This document shows, in pieces, positions 39,441 through 47,923 of a DNA stretch of 64,000 nt (position 1 is its first letter; each line of letters begins with the position of its first letter). A program made the position numbers and the translations under genes. Origin of the DNA: Pseudanabaena sp. ABRG5-3 (GTDB lineage: Bacteria; Cyanobacteriota; Cyanobacteriia; Pseudanabaenales; Pseudanabaenaceae); assembly GCF_003967015.1 (NCBI RefSeq), contig NZ_AP017566.1, positions 46,609 to 110,608 on the forward strand, written 5' to 3'. A model generated the notes under the pieces. It worked only from the letters and a program-made list of their open reading frames with translations, was not told the origin of the DNA and made no database searches.

Positions 39441-42400
39441 GTTTGATTCAGAATTGGATAAATGATCTTAGCGATCGCGGAGTCAAACTATGGGTACAAG
39501 GCGATCGCCTTCGCTATAGTGGCTCAGAGGAGGTCTTAACCCCCCAGTTATTAGCGGAATTGTCTAAGCACAAAGCCGAAATTATTGCCACTCTAAATCA
39601 AAACTTAGCTATTAGCGATCGCGGCAAATTATCGACGATTCAACCAGTTTCCCGTGATCAAAATCTACCTCTATCATTTTCTCAACAGCGCCTATGGTTT
39701 CTCAATGAGTTAGAGGGAGGAGAAAGTGCCACTTATAATTGGCCAGCCCCAGCGATCGCCTTAACAGGTAAATTAGATCCACAAGTTTTAGTGAAAACGA
39801 TCTCTGAAATTGTGCGTCGTCATGAGGTTCTCAGGACAACCTTTACGAATATCAATGGTGATATCGTCCAAAAAATTCATCCCTCCCAAATCCTTAATAT
39901 CCCCATTATTGATTTGCAGGCTGAGCCTGAAACTAAACAAGCGATCGCGGTTAAAGAGTTAGCCGCCGCCGAACGCGCCAAGCCCTTCGATCTCCAACAG
40001 GGAGCAATTTTTCGTTGTCAGTTAGTCCGTTTAAGTGAAACTTCCCATGTCCTAGTCTTAGCAGTCCACCACATTGCTGCTGATGGCTGGTTTATGGGCA
40101 TCTTTTTAAAAGAATTTGCCAGTATTTATACAGCATTTTCGCAAGGAGAGCAGTCTCCCTTACCTGAGTTGCCCATCCAATATGCTGACTTTGCTGCATG
40201 GCAGCGTAATTGGCTGCAAGGTGAGGTTCTCGAACGTCATCTCAATTACTGGCGACAACAGTTAGCCCATATTCCGCCGCTTCTAGAATTGCCAACAGAT
40301 CGACCACGTCCACCGATCCAAACTTTCCAAGGTAGTAAGGTTTCATTTCAGCTTAGCCTTAGTCTTACGCAGCAACTCAAGCGCTTAGGACAGCAAAATG
40401 GCGCTACCCTATTCATGACTTTATGCACGGCTTTTGCATTATTACTCGCTCGCTATTGTGGACAGACTGATATCGTTATCGGTTCACCGATCGCCAATCG
40501 CGATCGCGCCGAAGTTGAGAATCTACTGGGATTTTTTGTAAATAATTTAGTCTTGCGGATTCAAATCCAACAAAATCCTTCTTTTCAAGAACTATTAACT
40601 CAAGTTAAAAAAATTGCCCTTGATGCCTACGATCATCAAAGCCTCCCTTTTGAAAAACTAGTTGAGGAGTTACAACCTGAACGTAATCTTAGCTATCATC
40701 CTCTATTTCAGGTGATGTTTATTTTGCAAAACTCACCAACACAATCGCTACAAATACCCGATTTGAGTTTGTCAGGGATCGAGGTTGAGAGCAATACTAC
40801 GCAACTAGATCTAACGCTAGAAATGCTGGATTTACATGAAGGTTTAGCAGGAAATTTTGAATACAATACTGATTTATTTGAGTGTTCGACCATCGATCGC
40901 ATGGTTGGACATTTCCAAAATCTCTTAGAAGCGATCGCCATTAATCCGTTCCTTAAAATTAGCCAAATACCAATATTAAGTGCATCTGAGCAGCAGCAAA
41001 TTCTAATTGATTGGAATAACACAGCCGTTAACTATCCTCAAGATATTTGCTTCCAGAAGCTCATTGAATTGCAAGTTCAGCGCACACCTAATGCGATCGC
41101 TGTTATTTATGAAAACCAAAAACTCACCTATCAAGAGTTAAACCAAAAAGCCAATCAATTAGCTCATCACCTCTTAGCAATCGGTATCCAATCCGAACAA
41201 TTAATCGGGATTTGCGTAGAACGCTCTCTCGATATGCTCGTGGGATTACTCGGTATTCTCAAAGCGGGGGCTGCCTATGTGCCAATTGACCCTAGCTATC
41301 CTCGCGATCGCATTGAATATATGCTCAGCGATTCTCAAGCTCAAATATTAATTACGCAACAGAGTTTAATCAATCAAATACCTGCATATACAGGTTTAAT
41401 CATCAGTCTAGATAGTGATCAGCATAAATTATCCCAAGCTTCAGTCGATAATCCTCAAGTTGTGATCGACACCAACCAATTAGCCTATGTAATTTATACG
41501 TCAGGTTCCACTGGTAAGCCTAAAGGTGTGCAGGTCTTGCATAAGGGAGTCACCAACTTTTTGCTGAGTATGCAAAATATTCCCATCCTCAATCCAGATG
41601 ATGTTTTGGTGGCGGTCACAACGATCTGTTTTGATATTGCAGTACTAGAGCTTTATCTACCTTTGCTAGTGGGTGCAAAAGTAGCGATCGCTAGTCGTGA
41701 AGTGGCTCGTGATGCGATGCAGTTACGGCAATTAATTGATTCTGAACAGGCGACTTGTTTGCAGGCTACTCCTTCAACTTGGCGAATGCTTTTAGAGGTG
41801 GGTTGGCAAGGTGGTAAGCATTTTAAAGTGCTTTGTGGTGGTGAAAATCTACCCTTACCTTTGGCTAACTCTCTCGCTAGTCACAATGGTTTTGTCTGGA
41901 ATCTCTATGGACCTACGGAGGCTACGGTCTGGGCGACTATCTCTCAGGTAAAGTCTGGAGATCGCAACGTCTCGATTGGTAGACCTTTAGCAAATACTCA
42001 GTTATATGTCCTTGATGAGCAACTGCAACCTGTGCCGATTGGGGTGGCGGGTGAGTTGCATATTGGTGGGGTGCAGGTGGCGCGTGGCTATCTCCATCGT
42101 CCCGATCTCACCGCTGAAAGGTTTATTCCTGATCCTTTTGCTAAACATCCTGAGGCGAGGCTTTATAAAACTGGCGATCGCGTTCGTTATTTGGCTGATG
42201 GTGCGATCGAGTATTTGGGGCGAATTGATTTTCAAGTCAAATTGCGGGGCTTTCGCATTGAGTTGGGTGAGATCGAATCTCTTCTTCTCCAACATTCTGC
42301 CGTTACTCAAGCAGTGGTGGTCATTGATCGGCATCAATCAGGTAGCGATCGCTTAGTAGCTTATGTAATTGGTAGTTCAGGCTTAGAAGTATCGATTTCT

Positions 42401-43672
42401 GAATTGCGAAATTTCCTTAAAGAGAACTTGCCTGAGTATATGGTTCCTGCCACCTTTGTGATCCTCGATAGTTTTCCTCTAACTCAAAATGGCAAAATAG
42501 ATCGTCGTGCTTTACCCAAACCTGAACAATCTGAAACTCCTCAGGAATTTGCTAGTACTAACTATCCACAGGATGAACTAGAACTACGCATAGCCCAGAT
42601 TTGGCAAAGATTACTAGGAATAAAATCCCTTAGTACCCATGACAATTTCTTCGAGCTAGGTGGACATTCTTTATTGGCAATCCGCCTGAGCGCTCAACTA
42701 GAGGAAATAGTAGGTTATCCCGTTCCGATCATGTCTATTTTTCAGTCTCCAACGATCGCTAATCTTGCCAACCTTTTGCGTCAGAGTTGGACTCCTAGTT
42801 GGAATTATCTAGTACCACTAAAGCCTAATGGAACTAATCCTCCGTTCTTCTGTATTCATGAAGGTTTTGGTGAAGTATTTGTATATCGCCATCTTGCAAA
42901 GCATCTTGCTGCAAATCAGCCTTTTTACGGATTACAAGCTCAAGGCTTGGATGGTAAAGAAGCTCCTCTTAATCGGATTGAAATAATGGCAACTAATTAC
43001 TTAAAAGAAATTAGAAGTTTACAGCCAGAAGGGCCTTATTATTTAGGTGGTTTCTGTGCAGGAGGTGTAGTTGCCTATGAAATAGCTCAGCAACTTCATG
43101 CTCAAGGTCAAGAAGTCGCTTTGCTTGCTCTAATGGATACTGGATTTGAGACTGAATTTAAAGATGATACTTTACATTCCATCCAAGAGTTTTGGGTCAT
43201 GCGTTGGCGAAATTTCTTGAAAGTTCCATTTCTAGAAAAATTTCAACGGATTGCTCAAAAGCCTAAAAAATATCTAGAAAATCTTGATGGTAAGTTTAAA
43301 CTTTGGCAGTGCAAACTATATCTTAAAACTAAGCGATCGCTTCCACCAGATCTCCGCAAGTTCTATCTATATCACAATAGTATGATGGCTCACTTAGAAG
43401 CGATCGAGCATTATCGTCCACAACCCATTTCTTATCCAGTCACCTTAATCAATACCACTGTATTTGATAAAACTCGCCTCAGTGATTACAAACAACTATG
43501 GTCAAAATTAGCACTCAAGAAAATTGACTACCATATTATTGAAGGAGTTCATAACTTAGTATTTGAAGAACCAGAAGTTCAACAAATTGCTTTGAAACTA
43601 CAAGCTTGTTTAGACAAATCCTTTAGCGACAACTACAAGGACATTCTCAAAAACAAGCAGGAGTCTAAATAA
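39437..43672 (+). CDS. terminal NRPS: TubC_N - C - A(Gly-like) - T - TE (Cys nucleophile)
   Basis: This 1411-residue protein probably completes and releases the product. Layout: TubC-type docking domain 1-55; C about 72-500 (HHIAADG near 208); A about 520-1030 (A3 near 687, LTQNGKIDRRAL near 1018); carrier LGGHS near 1077; type I thioesterase about 1120-1390. Pocket residues aligned to GrsA read DILQLGLVWK, nearly a known glycine code. The TE nucleophile elbow is GGFCAGG, so Cys1207 replaces the usual Ser; the catalytic His is likely in EGVHNLV. Cys-type TE domains are known and can favour cyclisation or other chemistry, but the release mode cannot be read here. The stop codon overlaps the flippase start by one base (TAATG). 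Confidence 0.95.
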   Translation: MSLIQNWINDLSDRGVKLWVQGDRLRYSGSEEVLTPQLLAELSKHKAEIIATLNQNLAISDRGKLSTIQPVSRDQNLPLSFSQQRLWFLNELEGGESATYNWPAPAIALTGKLDPQVLVKTISEIVRRHEVLRTTFTNINGDIVQKIHPSQILNIPIIDLQAEPETKQAIAVKELAAAERAKPFDLQQGAIFRCQLVRLSETSHVLVLAVHHIAADGWFMGIFLKEFASIYTAFSQGEQSPLPELPIQYADFAAWQRNWLQGEVLERHLNYWRQQLAHIPPLLELPTDRPRPPIQTFQGSKVSFQLSLSLTQQLKRLGQQNGATLFMTLCTAFALLLARYCGQTDIVIGSPIANRDRAEVENLLGFFVNNLVLRIQIQQNPSFQELLTQVKKIALDAYDHQSLPFEKLVEELQPERNLSYHPLFQVMFILQNSPTQSLQIPDLSLSGIEVESNTTQLDLTLEMLDLHEGLAGNFEYNTDLFECSTIDRMVGHFQNLLEAIAINPFLKISQIPILSASEQQQILIDWNNTAVNYPQDICFQKLIELQVQRTPNAIAVIYENQKLTYQELNQKANQLAHHLLAIGIQSEQLIGICVERSLDMLVGLLGILKAGAAYVPIDPSYPRDRIEYMLSDSQAQILITQQSLINQIPAYTGLIISLDSDQHKLSQASVDNPQVVIDTNQLAYVIYTSGSTGKPKGVQVLHKGVTNFLLSMQNIPILNPDDVLVAVTTICFDIAVLELYLPLLVGAKVAIASREVARDAMQLRQLIDSEQATCLQATPSTWRMLLEVGWQGGKHFKVLCGGENLPLPLANSLASHNGFVWNLYGPTEATVWATISQVKSGDRNVSIGRPLANTQLYVLDEQLQPVPIGVAGELHIGGVQVARGYLHRPDLTAERFIPDPFAKHPEARLYKTGDRVRYLADGAIEYLGRIDFQVKLRGFRIELGEIESLLLQHSAVTQAVVVIDRHQSGSDRLVAYVIGSSGLEVSISELRNFLKENLPEYMVPATFVILDSFPLTQNGKIDRRALPKPEQSETPQEFASTNYPQDELELRIAQIWQRLLGIKSLSTHDNFFELGGHSLLAIRLSAQLEEIVGYPVPIMSIFQSPTIANLANLLRQSWTPSWNYLVPLKPNGTNPPFFCIHEGFGEVFVYRHLAKHLAANQPFYGLQAQGLDGKEAPLNRIEIMATNYLKEIRSLQPEGPYYLGGFCAGGVVAYEIAQQLHAQGQEVALLALMDTGFETEFKDDTLHSIQEFWVMRWRNFLKVPFLEKFQRIAQKPKKYLENLDGKFKLWQCKLYLKTKRSLPPDLRKFYLYHNSMMAHLEAIEHYRPQPISYPVTLINTTVFDKTRLSDYKQLWSKLALKKIDYHIIEGVHNLVFEEPEVQQIALKLQACLDKSFSDNYKDILKNKQESK

Positions 43673-44994
43673 TGTCAGATTCTCAGGCAAGAAAACCACT
43701 TAGAAAATTATTCTCATGGCTATTTCTTGCATTCATTATTATTGCTTTTAGTCAGTTTTTAGTGAATGTCCTTTTAGTTAAATTTTGCGATAAAGCCCTA
43801 GTAGGTAGATTTGCATTAGCCAATGCTATTACAATCCCTATATTTGCCTTTACTAGTTTGGATTTAGATACTTTACAAATCACTGATGCTAAAAACCAGT
43901 ATGAGTTTGAAGATTATTTCAATCTAAGGTTAGTGACCTCTGGATTTGCATTATTTTTAAGTATTATTATCCCCATCTTTGTGGGCTATTCATGGGATAT
44001 TCTCGTTGTTGTCAGTCTGTTAGCATTACTTAGAACTTTAGAAGCAATTAGTGCCACCCTATATGGATTAATTCAGAAGAGAGAGGAGATGAAAACTTTA
44101 GCTTTTTTAGGAATTGCTAAAAGTGTTATTTCGATCAGCTTACTTGGGATAATTCTTTATTTAACAGGTAACTTAGTTTTAGGTCTCATATGCTTAATTC
44201 TATTTCGCATTATCTATCTATTTTTCTATGAATCATCCTCTAGTCTTGCAACAGTTAATTCCTATAATTCATTAGTAAGTAATGGTTTGTCTCCTCAATC
44301 TACACAAATTGATTTGTCTAAGCTTTTTGATAAAAAATGGTATTCCCAAAAGTTATTTACACTTACCAAGTTAGCTTTACCGATGGGAATTGTGACTTTG
44401 CTAGTTAGCTTTAATGCCAATGTCCCTAGATATCTCATTGAAAAGTATATAGGTGAGGCTTCTCTAGGAGTTTTTGCCAGCATCGCTAGTCTGATGATGA
44501 TTGGTGACACAGTTTTAAATCCCCTCGGAGCTTCTACGATTCCGAGAATGTCTCGATATTACGCTGAAGGGAATTTTAAAACATTCTGGCAAATTTTGAG
44601 TAAATTAATAGCGATCGCCATAATCATGGGAGTAATCATCATGACAACTTGCTGGCTATTTGGTCAACCAATTCTAGAAACTCTCTATCGCAAAGAATAT
44701 GGACAATATACACAACTACTTACTGTACTTATGTTGGCAGGATCAATTGAAGACATCTCTTCTTTCATTGGACAATCGATTACCGCAACTAGAAATTTTC
44801 AGATTAAAATGGTTGTATCTGCGACTGTAGTAACGATATCAGCCTTGCTTGCATTATGGCTAATCCCTAGTCAAGGTTTGAATGGGGCGGCGATCGCTGT
44901 ATTGATCGGCTCAGCTATAGATTTGGGATTGAATGGCATCGCAATTCTCTACATTGCGAAAAAGCATCACAAAAATAAATTGCGATCAACTTGA
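43672..44994 (+). CDS. Wzx-like flippase / polysaccharide biosynthesis exporter (MOP superfamily)
   Basis: This 440-residue polytopic membrane protein has about 12-14 hydrophobic segments spread along its length and one hydrophilic loop near residues 190-220. That is the pattern of Wzx/RfbX oligosaccharide flippases of the MOP (MATE-like) superfamily, which move lipid-linked oligosaccharides across the plasma membrane. Its ATG shares a base with the NRPS-TE stop codon, so translation is coupled to the peptide cluster. The next nine genes are polysaccharide genes. It therefore either opens the glycan locus or exports the peptide product; sequence alone favours the glycan role. Confidence 0.85.
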   Translation: MSDSQARKPLRKLFSWLFLAFIIIAFSQFLVNVLLVKFCDKALVGRFALANAITIPIFAFTSLDLDTLQITDAKNQYEFEDYFNLRLVTSGFALFLSIIIPIFVGYSWDILVVVSLLALLRTLEAISATLYGLIQKREEMKTLAFLGIAKSVISISLLGIILYLTGNLVLGLICLILFRIIYLFFYESSSSLATVNSYNSLVSNGLSPQSTQIDLSKLFDKKWYSQKLFTLTKLALPMGIVTLLVSFNANVPRYLIEKYIGEASLGVFASIASLMMIGDTVLNPLGASTIPRMSRYYAEGNFKTFWQILSKLIAIAIIMGVIIMTTCWLFGQPILETLYRKEYGQYTQLLTVLMLAGSIEDISSFIGQSITATRNFQIKMVVSATVVTISALLALWLIPSQGLNGAAIAVLIGSAIDLGLNGIAILYIAKKHHKNKLRST

Positions 44995-45003
44995 AGGTGA
45001 AGT

Positions 45004-46182
45004 ATGACTATCCTCAAACAAAAGCCAAAACAGAAAATTAAAGTCCTTCACGTTGTCGGTCAAATGGGTAATCGCGGCGGTCTAGAAAGCTGGATTATGC
45101 AGATGCTACGACATATCGATCGCGATCGCTTTCAAATTGATTTAATGGTTCATGTCACGGATGATTTCCCTTTCTTTGATGCGGAACTAGATAGCTTAGG
45201 TGTCAAAATCGTACGCTGTCTCTATCCTCAAAAGCCTTGGCTCTTTGCTACTAATTTTAAACGAGCGCTGCAAGAGCATGGTTCCTACGACATCATCCAC
45301 AGTCATCTCCATCAGTTTAGTGGATATCTCTTACGTCTCGCCCATCAACAAAAAATTCGCCATCGCATCGTCCAAACCCATAGCGATACCTCTCCCCTTG
45401 ATCGTCAAGCCCCTTGGTATCGTCAGATTTATTTTGGCTTAATGCGATATTGGCTAAACCGATATACAACCCTAGGTATAGGTGTTAGCCGTAAAGCACT
45501 GAATGCCCTCTTGGGTAACGAGAATTGGCAAAGCGATCCACGCTGGCAAGTTCTATATTGCGGCATTGACTTAGAGCTATTCCGCCAACCCATAGAACGC
45601 CTTAGTGTAAGGTCAGAATTTGGCATTCCTATAGATGCTTTTGTAATTGGACATGTAGGACGCTTTGTTCCCCTCAAAAATCATGAACTGATGCTCAAGA
45701 TTCTAGTCAAAGTGCTAGAAAAAGAACCAAATACTTACTTGTTATTTGTCGGCGATGGACTAATTAGAGAAGCGATCGCAACCAAAGCTATAGAGATGGG
45801 AATTGCCTCAAACGTTATATTTGCTGGTTCACAGGATCAAGTACCTAGAATCATGCAAGGAGCTATGGACGTTCTCATGTTGCCCTCTTCCTTTGAGGGA
45901 TTACCTTTAGTAGGCTTAGAAGCTCAAGCCGCAGGTTTACCAGTCATCCTTTCCGATGTTGTGACAGAAGAGGTTGATGAAATCAAAACCCTAATTCAAC
46001 GGATCAATTTATCTGAGCCGATCGCTATATGGGTAGATGCCATATTAAATTCTCGCCAGATTAAACAGCAACATACACAGTCTGATTGTCTTACAGTCTT
46101 AGAAAAAAGTCCTTTTAACATTACCCAAAATGTCAAATCCTTACAAGATTTATACCTGAAGCTGATGGCAATTCCTAAGTGA
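45004..46182 (+). CDS. glycosyltransferase family 4 (GT-B fold)
   Basis: This 392-residue cytoplasmic glycosyltransferase begins 9 bp after the flippase gene. The N-terminal Rossmann half carries a Gly-rich acceptor-side motif (GQMGNRGGLESW). The C-terminal half carries the GT4 signature: GHVGRFVPLKNH, LFVGDG and the EX7E-type motif in FEGLPLVGLEA, which binds the nucleotide-sugar phosphates. It probably adds one sugar to the lipid-linked repeat unit. The donor and acceptor are not predictable by eye. The closest relatives in this window are the other two GT4 genes downstream. Confidence 0.9.
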   Translation: MTILKQKPKQKIKVLHVVGQMGNRGGLESWIMQMLRHIDRDRFQIDLMVHVTDDFPFFDAELDSLGVKIVRCLYPQKPWLFATNFKRALQEHGSYDIIHSHLHQFSGYLLRLAHQQKIRHRIVQTHSDTSPLDRQAPWYRQIYFGLMRYWLNRYTTLGIGVSRKALNALLGNENWQSDPRWQVLYCGIDLELFRQPIERLSVRSEFGIPIDAFVIGHVGRFVPLKNHELMLKILVKVLEKEPNTYLLFVGDGLIREAIATKAIEMGIASNVIFAGSQDQVPRIMQGAMDVLMLPSSFEGLPLVGLEAQAAGLPVILSDVVTEEVDEIKTLIQRINLSEPIAIWVDAILNSRQIKQQHTQSDCLTVLEKSPFNITQNVKSLQDLYLKLMAIPK

Positions 46183-46207
46183 TCATCTTAACTTCTAAAA
46201 GATTTTT

Positions 46208-47746
46208 ATGAACCCCATAGATAATATTAAGTTACCACCATATAGCCAAGCTAAACTATTTTTTTTAGCTTGTCAGCTTGGAATTATTATTGTGCTATGT
46301 ATCTTAGGAATACTAGAGAATCAATCATTTTTTGATGCAGAAACTGTGATCTACCCATTCTGCATTCTATTTACAATTATTATATTTTGGTGTTTTTTCT
46401 CTTGGACTATTTTGACTAAGAGCTTTTTTAGCCCCTATATTTTGTTTTTAATTGCAGCAGTATTATTTAACGGTGGACATATATTTTTAGAAGTATTAAA
46501 TATTAATCCCCTAGGGATTTTAAGTAATCAATTTTCTTCAGAGACTATTTCCCAAACAATATACTTAGTTACACTAAGTGTAGCATCACTTCATTTTGGT
46601 TCTTTACTAAGTATAACAACAGTAAAGTCTATACCAGCTAAAACAATTAATGATTTAGAAGAGGAATTATTTACAACTGAATCATCAGGAATGTTACCTA
46701 AGCATAAATCATTAGCCAGTCAGGATATCCGTAAAGTTGGGTGGATATTATTAGCAATTTCATCTGTACCAACTATATTACTATTAAGAAGTAGTATATC
46801 GGCTGTTGCTACTTCTGGATATGTTGCTCTTTATGAAGCAAGTGCATCTGAGGGTGGAGCAATGAAAATTTTGAGTACATTTACCATACCAAGTGCGTTA
46901 TTTTTACTTGCTGGTAGCCGTCAAAATCCTTCTTCGCGTAGAATTGCAGTCATATTGATTCTGATATATGCCCTTATATATAATTTCTTAGGACAGAGAA
47001 CTAATGGCTTTTTGCCACTAGTTAGTTTAGCTTGGCTTTGGCATCATCTAATTAAACCACTTCCCAAAAAAATATTTTTCCCAATCATATTTTTTATGGC
47101 ATTTGTTGTTTCACCTTTAATCGCTGAAATCAGAGGTGGATCAGGATTAGAACGCTTTTCCTTAAGTTCTATAATCGAGAAATTTACATCCTTAGAAAAC
47201 CCAATTTCTAAGACTCTATTTGAGTTTGGAAGCTCAATGCAAACTATCGCTTATACAATAGAGTTAGTCCCAGCCCGTAAAGACTTTAATATGGGAGTTG
47301 ATTATCTCTATGCCTTGTTTACTTTAGTTCCCAATATTGGATTTGGAGAATTACACCCATCTATTGCGAGAGGTGTTCCTAGTGTATGGTTATCTGCCGA
47401 AGTTACTCCAAGAGCGGTAAAGCAAGGTATTTTTTTGGGATATTCATTCATTGCTGAAGCATATTTAAACTTTGGCTGGCTCATTACCCCTGTTTTTATG
47501 ACTATTTTTGGATTTTATCTTGGTAAGTTAGTTTTATGGGCAACTAGGTCAGGAGAACCCGCAAAAATGGCATTACTAGCCAGTTTTCTCCCATCACTCC
47601 TATTTTTTTGTCGCCAAGAATCAACCCAAATTGTTCGCCCTTTTGTACTGTATAGTCTTGCTCCTTATCTAGGGATTTTACTATTACATCGATCACGTCT
47701 AAAAAAACTTAATCAGATCGCCTTAAGAAACAATATGAGGGATTAG
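46208..47746 (+). CDS. Wzy-like oligosaccharide repeat-unit polymerase
   Basis: This 512-residue integral membrane protein has about 10-12 hydrophobic segments and a large non-cytoplasmic loop between about 315 and 400 that includes the stretch ARGVPSVWLSAEVTPRAVKQ. This topology, and its place between a Wzx-like flippase and glycosyltransferases, fits an O-antigen/exopolysaccharide polymerase (Wzy, O-antigen polysaccharide polymerase family). These proteins polymerise lipid-linked repeat units on the outer face of the membrane. Sequence conservation in this family is poor, so the call rests mainly on topology and context. A WaaL-type ligase is the main alternative. Confidence 0.75.
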   Translation: MNPIDNIKLPPYSQAKLFFLACQLGIIIVLCILGILENQSFFDAETVIYPFCILFTIIIFWCFFSWTILTKSFFSPYILFLIAAVLFNGGHIFLEVLNINPLGILSNQFSSETISQTIYLVTLSVASLHFGSLLSITTVKSIPAKTINDLEEELFTTESSGMLPKHKSLASQDIRKVGWILLAISSVPTILLLRSSISAVATSGYVALYEASASEGGAMKILSTFTIPSALFLLAGSRQNPSSRRIAVILILIYALIYNFLGQRTNGFLPLVSLAWLWHHLIKPLPKKIFFPIIFFMAFVVSPLIAEIRGGSGLERFSLSSIIEKFTSLENPISKTLFEFGSSMQTIAYTIELVPARKDFNMGVDYLYALFTLVPNIGFGELHPSIARGVPSVWLSAEVTPRAVKQGIFLGYSFIAEAYLNFGWLITPVFMTIFGFYLGKLVLWATRSGEPAKMALLASFLPSLLFFCRQESTQIVRPFVLYSLAPYLGILLLHRSRLKKLNQIALRNNMRD

Positions 47747-47923
47747 TATGTCATACGTCAAATGTATCATATTCAGTTTTATTGATATCTTTTCTACTGG
47801 CACAATGTTGTAAAGCGGAGTTCCCTTTACTCTAGACAAAATGTACCTGTTGAAACCTTGATAAGACCATTTTGTTACCAATTGCGTATGTACTCATTGG
47901 GTAACTCCTAGAGGATAAATACT
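47747..47923. other. 177-bp gap inside the polysaccharide locus
   Basis: There is no gene here, and it is the largest gap in the polysaccharide run. It carries short runs of T and A but no convincing hairpin terminator. A local promoter for the following secreted glycoside-hydrolase-like gene is possible but not demonstrable by eye. Confidence 0.3.

Noticed and set aside
42002..42356. Frames of over 100 codons on both strands inside the Gly-type A domain
   Set aside because: They are shadows of the NRPS frame, which has all expected A-domain motifs.
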